64,000 bases of DNA from Guptibacillus hwajinpoensis (GTDB lineage Bacteria; Bacillota; Bacilli; Bacillales; Guptibacillaceae): the NCBI RefSeq assembly GCF_020171785.1, contig NZ_JAIVAE010000012.1, forward strand, positions 60,477 through 124,476, read 5' to 3'. Of this stretch, positions 9,032 to 16,649 are shown one piece after another. The translations under genes and the position numbers were made by a program. Within the stretch, counting starts at the first letter, position 1, and every line of letters starts with the position of its first letter. Below the pieces are notes generated by a model. The model made no database searches. It had not been told where the DNA came from and was given only the letters and a program-made list of their open reading frames with translations.

Positions 9032-10306
9032 ATGAAAATAAAGGATTGGGATCGGAATTTAAAGATTAGACTAATTGGAGAGGGAATGATGAACATTCTT
9101 TTTTGGATGTTCTTTCCCTTTATGGCCATATATTTTTCAGATTCATTTGGAAAGGGAATGGCAGGTCTTTTACTCGTTTTGTCTCAGGTTGTTGCCGTTA
9201 TCGCTAATTTAGTTGGTGGGTATTGCGCGGATCAATATGGAAGAAAGCAAATGATGTTTCTTTCTGCTCTAGGGCAGGGATTCACGTTTGTGGTGTTTGC
9301 GTTTGCGAATTCTCCATGGCTTAGTTCCCCGATGCTAACGTTTGTAAGCTTTTCTGTTCTTGGCATCTTCGGATCATTGTACTGGCCAGCTAGTCATGCC
9401 ATGGTTGCAGATGTTGTAGAAGAAAAAGACAGGAATACAGTCTTTGCTGTCTTCTATACGGCGCTCAATATTTCAGTTGTCGTCGGTCCAATTCTAGGCG
9501 GACTATTCTTCTTTCAGCATCGATTTGGTTTACTATTAATTGCTGCTGCCGTCAGCTTCTCTTTAGCAGTATTAATTTCCATCTTTATTCGTGAGACAGC
9601 TCCTGAAAAGAGACAAAATAGTCTCGTTAAAGATTCTTCTACGAAATGGACAAAGTTTCTTTGGACTCAGCTTCAAGACTATCGAGTGATTGCGAATGAC
9701 AAAATTTTTCTGTTATTTATTTTGGCTGGCGTCCTTGTCGCTCAGACATTTATGCAGCTTGATTTATTAATTGCAGTTTATTTAAGCGAAAAAGTGCCAG
9801 AGCAAGCTGTGTTTGCGTTCTTAGATACTGCGATCAGAGCAGATGGCAATCAGATATTTAGTTGGCTTATATCAGAGAATGGCTTACTGGTTGCGCTGTT
9901 AACCGTTTATATGACGACTAAAATGAATCAATTTAAAGAGCGAAATGTTTTTATTGTTTCTTGTTTGATCTATGCGCTAAGCATGATCTTATTCGGAAAC
10001 GTTACTTCTATATGGCTTCTTGCTATTGCTATGTTTATTTTTACAATGGGAGAGCTGATGGTTGTTGGTATTCAAGAAGGATTCGTTTCACGTCTAGCTC
10101 CAGAACATATGCGTGGTCAATATTTTGCAGCTGCAAGTCTTCGTTTTACTGTCGGTAGAACGGTCGCCCCAGTAGCTATACCACTTACAGCCTTAATAGG
10201 ATTTCAGTGGACGTTTTACTTGATCAGTTTTCTTGCAGTGAGTGCAGCTGTTCTCTACTTTGTAATGTTTAACATGACTGAGAAACAGGGAGTTAACCAT
10301 TCCTAA
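9032..10306 (+). CDS. Major facilitator superfamily transporter
   Basis: This ~424-residue protein has about 12 hydrophobic segments and the MFS loop 2-3 motif (GGYCADQYGRKQMM, about residues 62-75), with WPASHAMVADV and NISVVVGPILGG typical of drug:proton antiporter-like members. The central loop (about 190-215) is polar, as expected between the two six-helix bundles. The true start is probably ATG 9032, six bases after GGAGG; the ATG at 9026 abuts the ribosome site. The gene stands between yhaM and yhaL, where B. subtilis has no transporter, so it may be a lineage-specific insertion. The substrate is unknown; YttB-type efflux proteins are the nearest idea from memory. Confidence 0.8.
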   Translation: MKIKDWDRNLKIRLIGEGMMNILFWMFFPFMAIYFSDSFGKGMAGLLLVLSQVVAVIANLVGGYCADQYGRKQMMFLSALGQGFTFVVFAFANSPWLSSPMLTFVSFSVLGIFGSLYWPASHAMVADVVEEKDRNTVFAVFYTALNISVVVGPILGGLFFFQHRFGLLLIAAAVSFSLAVLISIFIRETAPEKRQNSLVKDSSTKWTKFLWTQLQDYRVIANDKIFLLFILAGVLVAQTFMQLDLLIAVYLSEKVPEQAVFAFLDTAIRADGNQIFSWLISENGLLVALLTVYMTTKMNQFKERNVFIVSCLIYALSMILFGNVTSIWLLAIAMFIFTMGELMVVGIQEGFVSRLAPEHMRGQYFAAASLRFTVGRTVAPVAIPLTALIGFQWTFYLISFLAVSAAVLYFVMFNMTEKQGVNHS

Positions 10307-10319
10307 CTCTTCTAACTGG

Positions 10320-10325
10320 TATAAT
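10320..10325 (+). promoter_or_regulatory. Extended -10 promoter for yhaL
   Basis: TGGTATAAT is an extended -10 (TGn plus TATAAT at 10320-10325), about 67 bases before the yhaL start. No good -35 is seen at 17 bases, which extended -10 promoters tolerate. Confidence 0.45.
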
Positions 10326-10391
10326 TCATTTCTTTTGTACATAAAGTGTAGTAATTGAAGAAGCTTGTACGAAAGAAAGGAAGTGCTTTGG

Positions 10392-10667
10392 ATGAGGAAA
10401 GGCGTTCTTATACTTCTAGGTTTTTTATTCATTTTAAGTTTGTTTCAACTCACAGAGATATCGGCCACATTATCAGGCGTACTCTCTCAATTTCCATGGT
10501 GGATTTATTTTGTCCTAGCCGGTATTGTCTACAGTGGTTATAAGACAATGCAATTAACAGCGGAAGAGAGAAAAGTTGATCAGATTCATATTGAAGAAGA
10601 AGGTAGAGTGTACGTGGAAAGAATGGAAGAAGAACGCGAACGTAGGAAACAGCGAATACCGGAATAG
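10392..10667 (+). CDS. yhaL: Sporulation-associated small membrane protein YhaL
   Basis: The ~91-residue protein has two hydrophobic segments (about residues 3-22 and 32-47, the second containing PWWIYFVLAGIVYSGY) and a highly charged tail ending in REREERRKQR-like residues. The PWW...AGIV...GY block followed by a Glu/Arg-rich tail is the YhaL family pattern, and it sits beside prsA exactly as in B. subtilis. The B. subtilis protein is shorter; here an extra N-terminal helix is present. ATG 10392 lies eight bases after AAAGGAAG; an upstream TTG in frame lacks a ribosome site. It converges on prsA over a shared terminator. Its molecular function is not known. Confidence 0.75.
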   Translation: MRKGVLILLGFLFILSLFQLTEISATLSGVLSQFPWWIYFVLAGIVYSGYKTMQLTAEERKVDQIHIEEEGRVYVERMEEERERRKQRIPE

Positions 10668-10673
10668 CACAAT

Positions 10674-10709
10674 AAAAAAGACGAAAGGGCTAAGCCCATT
10701 CGTCTTTTT
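10674..10709. terminator. Bidirectional terminator between yhaL and prsA
   Basis: AAAAAGACGAAAGGGC and its near-complement GCCCATTCGTCTTTTT pair around loop TAA, with A and T tracts on both sides, so the hairpin can end both yhaL (+) and prsA (-). Confidence 0.9.
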
Positions 10710-10713
10710 AACG

Positions 10714-11628
10714 TTATTCTTCTGATTGTGTCTCGTCAGACTCTTCAGTTTCAGTGTTTTCTTCCGTCTCTTCTGTTTTGAAGAGATCTTCAAACTGATC
10801 ATCTTTTACTTTAATATCAGATTCTTTGATTAATTCATCAATAACTGTTGGAACGTCTTTTGCATTTTGTAGCATGTACTGTTCTTCAACTTGATCTTTT
10901 GCATCTTCAAATGACATAACTGTTTTCTTCTTTAGCTTAATAATGTGATAGCCAAATTGTGATTGAACAATGTCACTTACTTCGCCTTCTTTCAATGCAA
11001 AGGCAGCTTCTTCAAACTCTGCAACCATGTCACCTTGTTTGAATACGCCAAGATCACCGCCATTTTCAGCAGATCCATCCTTTGAATATTCTTTTGCAAG
11101 TTCAGCGAAATCTCCGCCGTCTTCTAGTTTCTTTTGAACTTCTTTCGCTGTTTCTTCATCGTCAACTAAAATGTGGCTTGCTTCTAGTTCTGTGAAGAGG
11201 TTCTTATTATCTTCATAGAATTCTTTAAGCTTCTCGTCCGTTACCTCTACACCGTCGGTCGCCGCTTTTTGAGCAAGAAGTTGCTTTCGCACATCGACTT
11301 TAAACTGCTCAATGTCCTGGTATCCATTTGACTGAAGGGCTTGTTCAAGTTGCTCATCTGTTTCAAAATTTTCTTTGATCTTATCGAGTTCTTTCTCAAC
11401 TTCTTTATCAGAAACATCGTATTTATCTTCTAGAATTTTCGTTTGGACTAGATCGCTTAGTACCGATTCACCAGCTTGATCTTTTAATGCTTGATAAAAT
11501 TCTTCCTGTGTAACATTTCCAGCACTTGTTTCAACGACAGCTTCTGAATTATCTCCTGAATCATTGCTGCAAGCCGATATCGCAAGTAAAGCGATTAAAG
11601 CAGAAAGCATAATGAACATTTTTTTCAT
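10714..11628 (-). CDS. prsA: Foldase lipoprotein PrsA (parvulin PPIase)
   Basis: This ~304-residue lipoprotein helps exported proteins fold outside the membrane. A lipoprotein signal ends at the lipobox ISAC (Cys near residue 20). A chaperone-like helical region follows, then a parvulin peptidyl-prolyl isomerase domain (about residues 133-225, from ASHILVDDEETA to FGYHIIKL), then an acidic Glu/Thr-rich tail. Length and order match Bacillus PrsA (about 290). ATG 11628 was chosen; a TTG one codon upstream is closer to AGGAG and remains possible. It is transcribed alone toward a shared terminator. A divergent extended -10 promoter and a 12-bp palindrome lie upstream. Confidence 0.93.
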   Translation of the reverse strand: MKKMFIMLSALIALLAISACSNDSGDNSEAVVETSAGNVTQEEFYQALKDQAGESVLSDLVQTKILEDKYDVSDKEVEKELDKIKENFETDEQLEQALQSNGYQDIEQFKVDVRKQLLAQKAATDGVEVTDEKLKEFYEDNKNLFTELEASHILVDDEETAKEVQKKLEDGGDFAELAKEYSKDGSAENGGDLGVFKQGDMVAEFEEAAFALKEGEVSDIVQSQFGYHIIKLKKKTVMSFEDAKDQVEEQYMLQNAKDVPTVIDELIKESDIKVKDDQFEDLFKTEETEENTETEESDETQSEE

Positions 11629-11652
11629 CAAGTATACACTCCTAAAGGGTTA

Positions 11653-11714
11653 GTTAAATTTAACAATATTGTGATACAGTTAATACTATAGCATAGAAAG
11701 ATATGTGAAGTTAA
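11653..11714 (-). promoter_or_regulatory. prsA promoter region with palindrome
   Basis: On the minus strand TTAACT (11714-11709) and extended -10 TGCTATAGT (hexamer 11690-11685) are 18 bases apart. Between the -10 and the ribosome site lies the perfect palindrome GTTAAATTTAAC (11653-11664), which could be an operator in the 5' leader. The regulator is unknown. Confidence 0.5.
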
Positions 11715-11841
11715 ATTGAATTGGAAATATGAGAAAAATTACACAAAACAACCAGGTTCTGTGTGAAATTGATATAATTAAATGCAGGAAACCTCCTCTT
11801 TTTTTGAACGGCAATAGTCGTGCAGACGAAGCAGGCGAAAC

Positions 11842-11876
11842 AAAAAAAGATGAGGCTTATCGCCTCATCTTTTTTG
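11842..11876 (-). terminator. Terminator after the 62-residue membrane protein gene
   Basis: GATGAGGC and GCCTCATC flanked by A and T runs form a strong hairpin (11842-11875). It lies 30 bases beyond the stop of the minus-strand gene at 11906. The symmetry would also let it work on the plus strand. Confidence 0.8.
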
Positions 11877-11905
11877 AGTATGCATGGAGACACGCTCTTT
11901 GTGTC

Positions 11906-12094
11906 TTAAGTGAATAAAACTTCTACGTAGGAAGAAATGAGCAAAATCGTAATAAGAACGTTAATGGTTCTAAATACATTTGGCTGTTTTTCTTCAGGAA
12001 TGTTTTTCTTCAAGCATAGGGCATTTGTCATAGAGTTAAATGTAACTAGAATGAAAGTCGCAAATAGGATGAAGAATAATCCAATAATGGTCAT
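11906..12094 (-). CDS. Small two-helix membrane protein, unknown
   Basis: The predicted product is 62 residues, beginning MTIIGLFFILFATFILVTF. It has an N-terminal hydrophobic helix, a central polar stretch with KKNIPEEKQPNVFR, and a second helix near the C-terminus (VLITILLISSYVEVLF). The ATG at 12094 is seven bases after a strong GGGAGG; a longer in-frame reading to 12166 has no ribosome site. It is divergent from the YpmS-like gene and has its own terminator, which supports a real gene. I do not recognise the family; small proteins are also found between prsA and yhaI in B. subtilis. Confidence 0.6.
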   Translation of the reverse strand: MTIIGLFFILFATFILVTFNSMTNALCLKKNIPEEKQPNVFRTINVLITILLISSYVEVLFT

Positions 12095-12211
12095 GTAAGA
12101 ACCTCCCAGAGTCCATTTCGTTAATTCGAAGAAATATATAACGGTTTTCTTTAACTTATCTTTCAATCCGTAGTATCATGGAAAATATTCGTCCCATAAG
12201 GAGCTGTTCAA

Positions 12212-12808
12212 ATGTTTAAAAACCGATGGAAGACGGCCTTTATCATTCTCTTAGCTGCTGTCGTCCTCATTTTTGCAGGTGTCGTAGGATTCTATCAATA
12301 CTATTTTCCTGAAAGTGAGATTGCCAAACTCTCAAATGAGAAAAATACAGAAGAACCTTTTGAAACGACATTTTCGATTCAGATGAAAAAAGATGAATTG
12401 AATGAAATCATTAATCAAGAACTTGAAAAGTACAGTGAGAAACAAAAAAACATTGGATATAGTGTTAATCTCGATGAGCTAGCATCTTTTCAAGGGTACG
12501 TAACAATTTTTGATCGGAAAGTGGACTTTTTTCTTAAATTCGAGCCTCAGGTACAGCCAAATGGTGATCTTTTATTAAAAGAAGAATCTTTTCAGATTGG
12601 TCTGCTTGAGCTTCCAAGTGATAAAGTTCTTTCCTTTATAAAAAAGCAGGCATCATTGCCGCCTGAAATAACAATTGATTCTGATAAAGGGACAATTTAT
12701 ATGGCTGTAAGCGAATTAGAATTGAAGAATGATATGAAGCTTAGGGCGAAATCATTCGACCTTCCTAATGATGAAATTGTATTCGATGCCTACTATCCTA
12801 TTAATTAG
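12212..12808 (+). CDS. YpmS-family (DUF2140) membrane-anchored protein
   Basis: This 198-residue protein has one N-terminal membrane anchor (about residues 8-28) and an extracytoplasmic domain. Its middle and end (FDRKVDFFLKFEP, QPNGDLLLKEES, LPPEITIDSDKGTIYM and DEIVFDAYYP) follow the pattern I recall for B. subtilis YpmS, a DUF2140 protein of unknown function. The start follows AAGGAGC at good spacing. It converges on the DUF3267 gene over a shared hairpin. Family membership is fairly secure; a biochemical role is not known. Confidence 0.7.
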   Translation: MFKNRWKTAFIILLAAVVLIFAGVVGFYQYYFPESEIAKLSNEKNTEEPFETTFSIQMKKDELNEIINQELEKYSEKQKNIGYSVNLDELASFQGYVTIFDRKVDFFLKFEPQVQPNGDLLLKEESFQIGLLELPSDKVLSFIKKQASLPPEITIDSDKGTIYMAVSELELKNDMKLRAKSFDLPNDEIVFDAYYPIN

Positions 12809-12878
12809 CATGTTGTCCTAACATTATTATGAAGGAAGTCTTATGAGAATTCAATACTGCTGACTGCAAGGCAATAGT

Positions 12879-12917
12879 AAAAGAACAGAGCGCAAATTTT
12901 AGCGCTCTGTTCTTTTT
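12879..12917. terminator. Bidirectional terminator
   Basis: AAAAGAACAGAGCGC and GCGCTCTGTTCTTTT pair around an 8-base loop. It serves the YpmS-like gene on plus and the DUF3267 gene on minus. Confidence 0.9.
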
Positions 12918-12945
12918 GGATTTCTTCTTCCCTTTTTGATGTAAG

Positions 12946-13491
12946 TTAAGAAGCTCGTTTAATAAGGATATGAAAACCTTCACTGCGGTCTTCTACGTAT
13001 GCATTCTTTGGTGCGCGTAGCACTTGAGAGGCATAAAGAAAGTCGCTAAAGCTAAAACCAAGGTTAATCGCAGCTAGAATAGAGAAAAACGATACATAGG
13101 CTGGCATGTAAACTGATGCAACAATTGCGGCAGTCGTAATCGTAACGGCTGGTGCAAGAGCTGCAATTAAGAAAAGATTTCTTGAAATTGGACTGCACGT
13201 TTCACAGCGCATCGTCGGTAGGAGGACAAATCCTTTTTCCAATTTCATTGTTGCTTTTAAGCCGGCTAATGTTAAAGGAAGCCAGTGGATCAGCTTATGA
13301 ATCGGAAAAAGGACAGCCAGGGAACCGAGAAACGGTATTATCGGTACAATCGCATGTTTTGTTGTCGGATATAACATACTGAAGACGAGATAAAATGCAA
13401 TAAAGTATAATAGAGTTAACAGCATCGAGAAAATAGTTAATCGATGTGTTCCGAATTCACGATTAAGGTAAATCGATTTCCAACAATTCAT
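12946..13491 (-). CDS. DUF3267-type membrane zincin-like protein (YhaJ-like)
   Basis: The 181-residue protein has about four hydrophobic segments and the motif HKLIH (HxxxH) after the second segment. That position is typical of DUF3267 putative membrane zinc peptidases, although the classical HExxH glutamate is replaced. Residues IAALAPAVTI and a later Asp-containing FSDFLYASQVL segment complete the family look. The start ATG 13491 follows AGGTGAT. It sits between prsA and yhaI as YhaJ does in B. subtilis; I give this only as a likely correspondence. Whether it is an active protease cannot be judged here. Confidence 0.6.
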   Translation of the reverse strand: MNCWKSIYLNREFGTHRLTIFSMLLTLLYFIAFYLVFSMLYPTTKHAIVPIIPFLGSLAVLFPIHKLIHWLPLTLAGLKATMKLEKGFVLLPTMRCETCSPISRNLFLIAALAPAVTITTAAIVASVYMPAYVSFFSILAAINLGFSFSDFLYASQVLRAPKNAYVEDRSEGFHILIKRAS

Positions 13492-13728
13492 AAGAATCAC
13501 CTGCTTCCGTAACTTTCATGTGGGTTCGTGTTATAGTGAATACTCGTATACTGTACAGCGATTCTACGCAGAAATCAACACGTTTTTTTGTAAAGAAATA
13601 AGTCGAAATCTTTTTGACAAAATCAGCGCTTTTTCGCGCTGGATTAGTCTGGAAAATACATTTCAATTTATACCCTGTTCCGGTAAACTATAAGTACAAT
13701 TGATCGCAAAGTAAGGAGTTAAGTTAAC

Positions 13729-14070
13729 ATGGAAGCTATCCACAAAAGATTAGATCGAATTGAGTTTCATATGCGCTTACTTGCTAAGATGGAAGAGGAA
13801 GGAGAATACCCATTTTACCGCCTTGTGATTGACAGAGGACTAACCGAGGCTGAGGTAACAGAAGTGTTTCAATTATGTGTAGAAGTAAATAAAAAAATGC
13901 ATGAACAAATCGAAGAAGGTCTCTTAAACCGTTCAACGTTGCTCACGCATTTTGTAGGTATGTTAAATATTAAGTTAGATCCGCTAATGACAATTAAAGC
14001 ACTACTTGCTCAGGAAGAGACTTACCGAGAACTAATGGAGACACTTCTGAAAGTATCACCTTATCGTTAA
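13729..14070 (+). CDS. yhaI: DUF1878 family protein YhaI
   Basis: The product is a 113-residue soluble, probably all-helical protein containing [22 protein letters not shown] and ending LLKVSPYR, as expected of the DUF1878/YhaI family. The ATG at 13729 is nine bases after GTAAGGAG. Its last four bases overlap the 3' end of scoC on the other strand, the same convergent arrangement as in B. subtilis. No function is established for the family. Confidence 0.75.
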   Translation: MEAIHKRLDRIEFHMRLLAKMEEEGEYPFYRLVIDRGLTEAEVTEVFQLCVEVNKKMHEQIEEGLLNRSTLLTHFVGMLNIKLDPLMTIKALLAQEETYRELMETLLKVSPYR

Positions 14071-14639
14071 AACGATTTTAATCGTCCTTCGTCATCCTGG
14101 CTTGTGAATTCTCTTGAGAATTCACTTTCAAGCTTGGTGAACGACTTTTGGAAAATTTCCATAAAGTCTTCCCCGTAAAGTTCCTTAATGACACACATCA
14201 TTTCTGTAAATTCAGGAAACTTACCATAAAGGTCTCGAATAGGCATGGAAGCTTTTAAAACACTATCACGATTCGGAGAGTAATGTTTCCACGTTTCCTG
14301 CAACAATTTCTCACCCTTTTCAGTAAGTTGTACATATGTATTGCGCTTATCATTCTCTTTTTTTGAAAAAGTGAGAAGAGATCGAGATTCTAACTTTTTT
14401 GAAAAATTAAATGCGGTTGAAACATGCATCACACCAAATTTGGCAATATCAGAAATAGAAGACCCGTCAAGGTGGTAAGCAATGGAAAGGATATGATGTT
14501 CATTAATGTTAAGATCAAAAGGCTTTAGCCACTCTTGCCAATCACGTTCAACAGATTTCCAGAGTGCTTTACTCAATTGGCCTATTCGATGACTGAAAAT
14601 CATCGCTTCTTGAATTGAAATTTCCTGTTCTTCCTTCAT
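14067..14639 (-). CDS. scoC: MarR-family transition-state regulator ScoC/Hpr
   Basis: This 190-residue winged-helix protein corresponds to ScoC (Hpr), which represses extracellular protease, sporulation and some transport genes in Bacillus. The N-terminal helix region is followed by a MarR-type DNA-binding domain (about residues 40-120, with [19 protein letters not shown] and [16 protein letters not shown] as recognition helix and wing). The C-terminal region is longer than in ordinary MarR proteins, as in ScoC (about 203 residues). The start follows GGAGG at seven bases. Its neighbours yhaI and yhaH match the B. subtilis locus, which supports orthology. Confidence 0.88.
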   Translation of the reverse strand: MKEEQEISIQEAMIFSHRIGQLSKALWKSVERDWQEWLKPFDLNINEHHILSIAYHLDGSSISDIAKFGVMHVSTAFNFSKKLESRSLLTFSKKENDKRNTYVQLTEKGEKLLQETWKHYSPNRDSVLKASMPIRDLYGKFPEFTEMMCVIKELYGEDFMEIFQKSFTKLESEFSREFTSQDDEGRLKSF

Positions 14640-14700
14640 AAAGGCCCTCCTTTTCTTCTCGGTCTTTCAAGCTATATTAGAATATTGTTGATCGTCTGTA

Positions 14701-14725
14701 AAAAAACCGGCTATTTTGAAGCCGG
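14701..14725 (-). terminator. Terminator overlapping the end of the ytxH-like gene
   Basis: On the minus strand CCGGCT and AGCCGG close a 7-base loop and are followed by six T (14706-14701). The stem includes the TAG stop codon. Confidence 0.75.
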
Positions 14726-15079
14726 ACTGTTTACTTCATCTTTAACTGTCTCAATTGTCTTTTGCATTTCTTCTACATCTTCTTTTAATCTTGTTAAATT
14801 AGGTTGAATGTCCTGTTGATAAGAAGAAATAGAGCGCTTCAAATCAGCAGCTACTTCTTGGATCACTTCTTTTCCTTCAGAAGACAACTGTTTAACTTGA
14901 GTACTAAGCTCGTTCAAATCGCTTTTAAGCTTTGCAAACCCTTCTTTTATGTCATCGCTCTTTATTTTTGTTTCAGCGATTATTTCTTTGCCTGATTTAG
15001 GTGTTGTTAAAAGTACAGAAGCGGCTGAAACGACCCCTCCAAATATAAATCCTGTTAATAATGTCTTCGCTTTCCCCAT
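14711..15079 (-). CDS. yhaH: YtxH-domain protein (YhaH)
   Basis: The 122-residue protein starts with one membrane segment (LLTGFIFGGVVSAASVLL) followed by TTPKSGKEI, the YtxH-domain hallmark, and then a ~90-residue amphipathic, Lys/Glu-rich coiled coil. This is YhaH-like in position (between scoC and trpP) and in layout. ATG 15079 was preferred over an ATG nine bases upstream that overlaps the ribosome site AAGGA. YtxH-type genes are often under general stress control, and a weak sigma-B-like pair (GTTTAA, 12 bases, GGATTT) is visible upstream at 15124-15101 on this strand. Confidence 0.75.
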   Translation of the reverse strand: MGKAKTLLTGFIFGGVVSAASVLLTTPKSGKEIIAETKIKSDDIKEGFAKLKSDLNELSTQVKQLSSEGKEVIQEVAADLKRSISSYQQDIQPNLTRLKEDVEEMQKTIETVKDEVNSPASK

Positions 15080-15247
15080 GATGATCATCCTTTCCTATCC
15101 AAATCCTTATATAGCCACTTAAACAAATTAGTTCGCCGTCCCCTTAAAAAATCCTGCTTATTTTGTTCATTATTCTATTAGGTTATGAAAACAGCTTTTC
15201 TTACATATACCTTTAACTATACGCTAAGGGAATGGGAGGGGACGGGT

Positions 15248-15445
15248 GTGGCTGGATTTATCTTTTTTCTCATAGCAGCTGGTAGTTTATTATTAACCGC
15301 TATGGTTAGTCGATTGTTACTTATTAGAAAATATTCTTTTCATAATGAACAAATGATTCGGAAGCAAAAAAGTGCTTACTTGTTTGGAACTTGTGCCCTT
15401 GTTTTTCTAGTTCTAGGTATTTCGATGGCTATGCTTGTTTTCTAG
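15248..15445 (+). CDS. Small membrane protein, unknown
   Basis: The predicted 65-residue product has two membrane helices (about residues 2-22 and 43-63) joined by a basic loop (RKYSFHNEQMIRKQKS). A GTG at 15248 is seven bases after GGGAGGGGA, a far better ribosome site than that before the in-frame ATG at 15185 (86-residue version). I do not recognise the family. The gene stands alone between the divergent yhaH and the ykvA-like gene and has no visible terminator. Confidence 0.5.
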   Translation: MAGFIFFLIAAGSLLLTAMVSRLLLIRKYSFHNEQMIRKQKSAYLFGTCALVFLVLGISMAMLVF

Positions 15446-15567
15446 TACGCTTTCTTATTTTCCCCAGCCGTTTCAAGTCGCAAACATAAAAAAATCACAT
15501 AGGTGGTTAGAAAGACGCTCTTTTGAGGTATCTTATAGAGAGAAGGGTAGCAAAGGAGCGTGAAAAG

Positions 15568-15966
15568 ATGAATCGTATGGTGAAAAGTGTTTTTAAACGA
15601 ATGACAAAAAAAGCAGTTTCCGTAATGAAAGATAAAGACCGAATGCAAGAAGTGTCCATTGAATCTCTAAAAAAGGGAGCTCTCTATAAGGGTCGTAAAG
15701 GAATGGATGATATGTGGGTTGATGTGAAAACATTCTCACGACTCGTTCAAGAAGTTAGAAAAGGTCGTTATCGTGATATCTCGAAAAAATCTGTCATCAT
15801 GATTGTGGGAGCACTTCTTTATTTTGTGAGTCCGATTGATGCAGTGCCAGATTTATTAGTTGGTATCGGCTTACTAGACGATGTAGCTGTAATCGGATTT
15901 GTAGCAGGGCAATTAAAGAATGAACTAGAAAAGTTTCGTGAGTGGGAAACTGGAGTGAGAATATAA
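15568..15966 (+). CDS. YkvA-type DUF1232 membrane protein
   Basis: This 132-residue protein ends in a DUF1232 domain (about residues 66-125) with YRDISKKSVIMIVGALLYF, SPIDAVPD and GLLDDVAVIG; the SPxDxxPD...LDD pattern is the family signature. The N-terminal ~60 residues are basic and soluble. ATG 15568 is nine bases after GGAG; an upstream in-frame ATG at 15523 has no ribosome site. The terminator that follows is shared with trpP on the opposite strand. Function is unknown; the family is widespread and membrane associated. Confidence 0.78.
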   Translation: MNRMVKSVFKRMTKKAVSVMKDKDRMQEVSIESLKKGALYKGRKGMDDMWVDVKTFSRLVQEVRKGRYRDISKKSVIMIVGALLYFVSPIDAVPDLLVGIGLLDDVAVIGFVAGQLKNELEKFREWETGVRI

Positions 15967-15996
15967 AAAATCCGGCCAATTTGGCCGGATTTTTGT
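15966..15996. terminator. Bidirectional terminator between ykvA-like gene and trpP
   Basis: TCCGGCCAA pairs with TTGGCCGGA with A5 before and T5 after, so it can end transcription from either side. Confidence 0.9.
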
Positions 15997-16001
15997 TACA
16001 T

Positions 16002-16520
16002 TTAAAAAGCAAAACTAGTGCGTTTAAGAATCGATTGAACAACTGGAAAGATTAGTACCATTGCGATGGTGTTTACTGCAGCGGTTGGTAAAACGACAGT
16101 TAAAAACAATCCTGTAAATGCAGCGCCACCAGGCAGTCCGGTGAAAACAAGTGCAGCTCCAAGGAAAATAGCACCGCTAATCATTGTTCCAATGGCTGTT
16201 AGGATCCCAACAGTTACTAGCGACTGTCCAAAACGCTGAACAAGAAGATATAGTCCAAAGAATGCAAATGCTGTAACGGGCTTATCAATCATGTTTGCAA
16301 GCTGTCCACCAGGAAAGGTTGTTGTTGCAGCAGATATAACGCCTGTTGCAAGACCAAGTACAAGAACACTTTTACGCTCAGGGAATAGTAAGATTCCTAG
16401 AAACATCATCGTTAGAAGCATATCGTTTTTCATTCCTGAAATTAAACCAGGAATAATCGCGTGAAGAATTGTTCCAATACCAAGCAGTAAAGCCATTAGT
16501 ACTAAATTTTTCGTTTTCAT
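16002..16520 (-). CDS. trpP: Tryptophan transporter TrpP (YhaG)
   Basis: This 172-residue membrane protein has five or six hydrophobic segments and the motif TTFPGGQLANMIDKPVTA characteristic of TrpP. In B. subtilis TrpP imports tryptophan and is regulated translationally by the TRAP protein. The start ATG 16520 is preceded by GAGGAGAG, and the whole ribosome site is built of GAG triplets spaced for TRAP (see the separate entry). The gene lies downstream of serC on the same strand but has its own promoter. Confidence 0.9.
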   Translation of the reverse strand: MKTKNLVLMALLLGIGTILHAIIPGLISGMKNDMLLTMMFLGILLFPERKSVLVLGLATGVISAATTTFPGGQLANMIDKPVTAFAFFGLYLLVQRFGQSLVTVGILTAIGTMISGAIFLGAALVFTGLPGGAAFTGLFLTVVLPTAAVNTIAMVLIFPVVQSILKRTSFAF

Positions 16521-16527
16521 AAAAAAT

Positions 16528-16551
16528 CTCTCCTCTTCTCAACTCATTCTC
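16528..16551 (-). promoter_or_regulatory. TRAP-like (GAG)n RNA site over the trpP ribosome site
   Basis: On the minus strand five GAG triplets occur at 16551-16549, 16545-16543, 16540-16538, 16535-16533 and 16530-16528, with spacers of 3, 2, 2 and 2 bases. This is the classical TRAP-binding layout, and the last two triplets form the Shine-Dalgarno sequence itself. Additional GAG (16573-16569) and a TAG early in the coding region may extend it. Tryptophan-activated TRAP would block ribosome access. Whether mtrB is present in this genome is not visible. Confidence 0.75.
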
Positions 16552-16617
16552 CATCATTCGATGGTATTCTCTCCAGCAGTGCGCTAGGTGCCTGCTGCGA
16601 AAGAACTAATTTTGTAT

Positions 16618-16646
16618 ATCATAACAAACGAAGGTCCTATTGAAAA
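16618..16646 (-). promoter_or_regulatory. Sigma-A-like promoter for trpP
   Basis: On the minus strand TTTTCA (16646-16641), a 17-base spacer and TATGAT (16623-16618) give a leader of about 90 bases before trpP, enough to carry the TRAP site. Confidence 0.45.
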
Positions 16647-16649
16647 GTG

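Noticed and set aside
11711..11893. Short frames on both strands between prsA and the small membrane protein gene
   Set aside because: They overlap the terminator hairpin and promoter region, and no ribosome site or family resemblance is seen.
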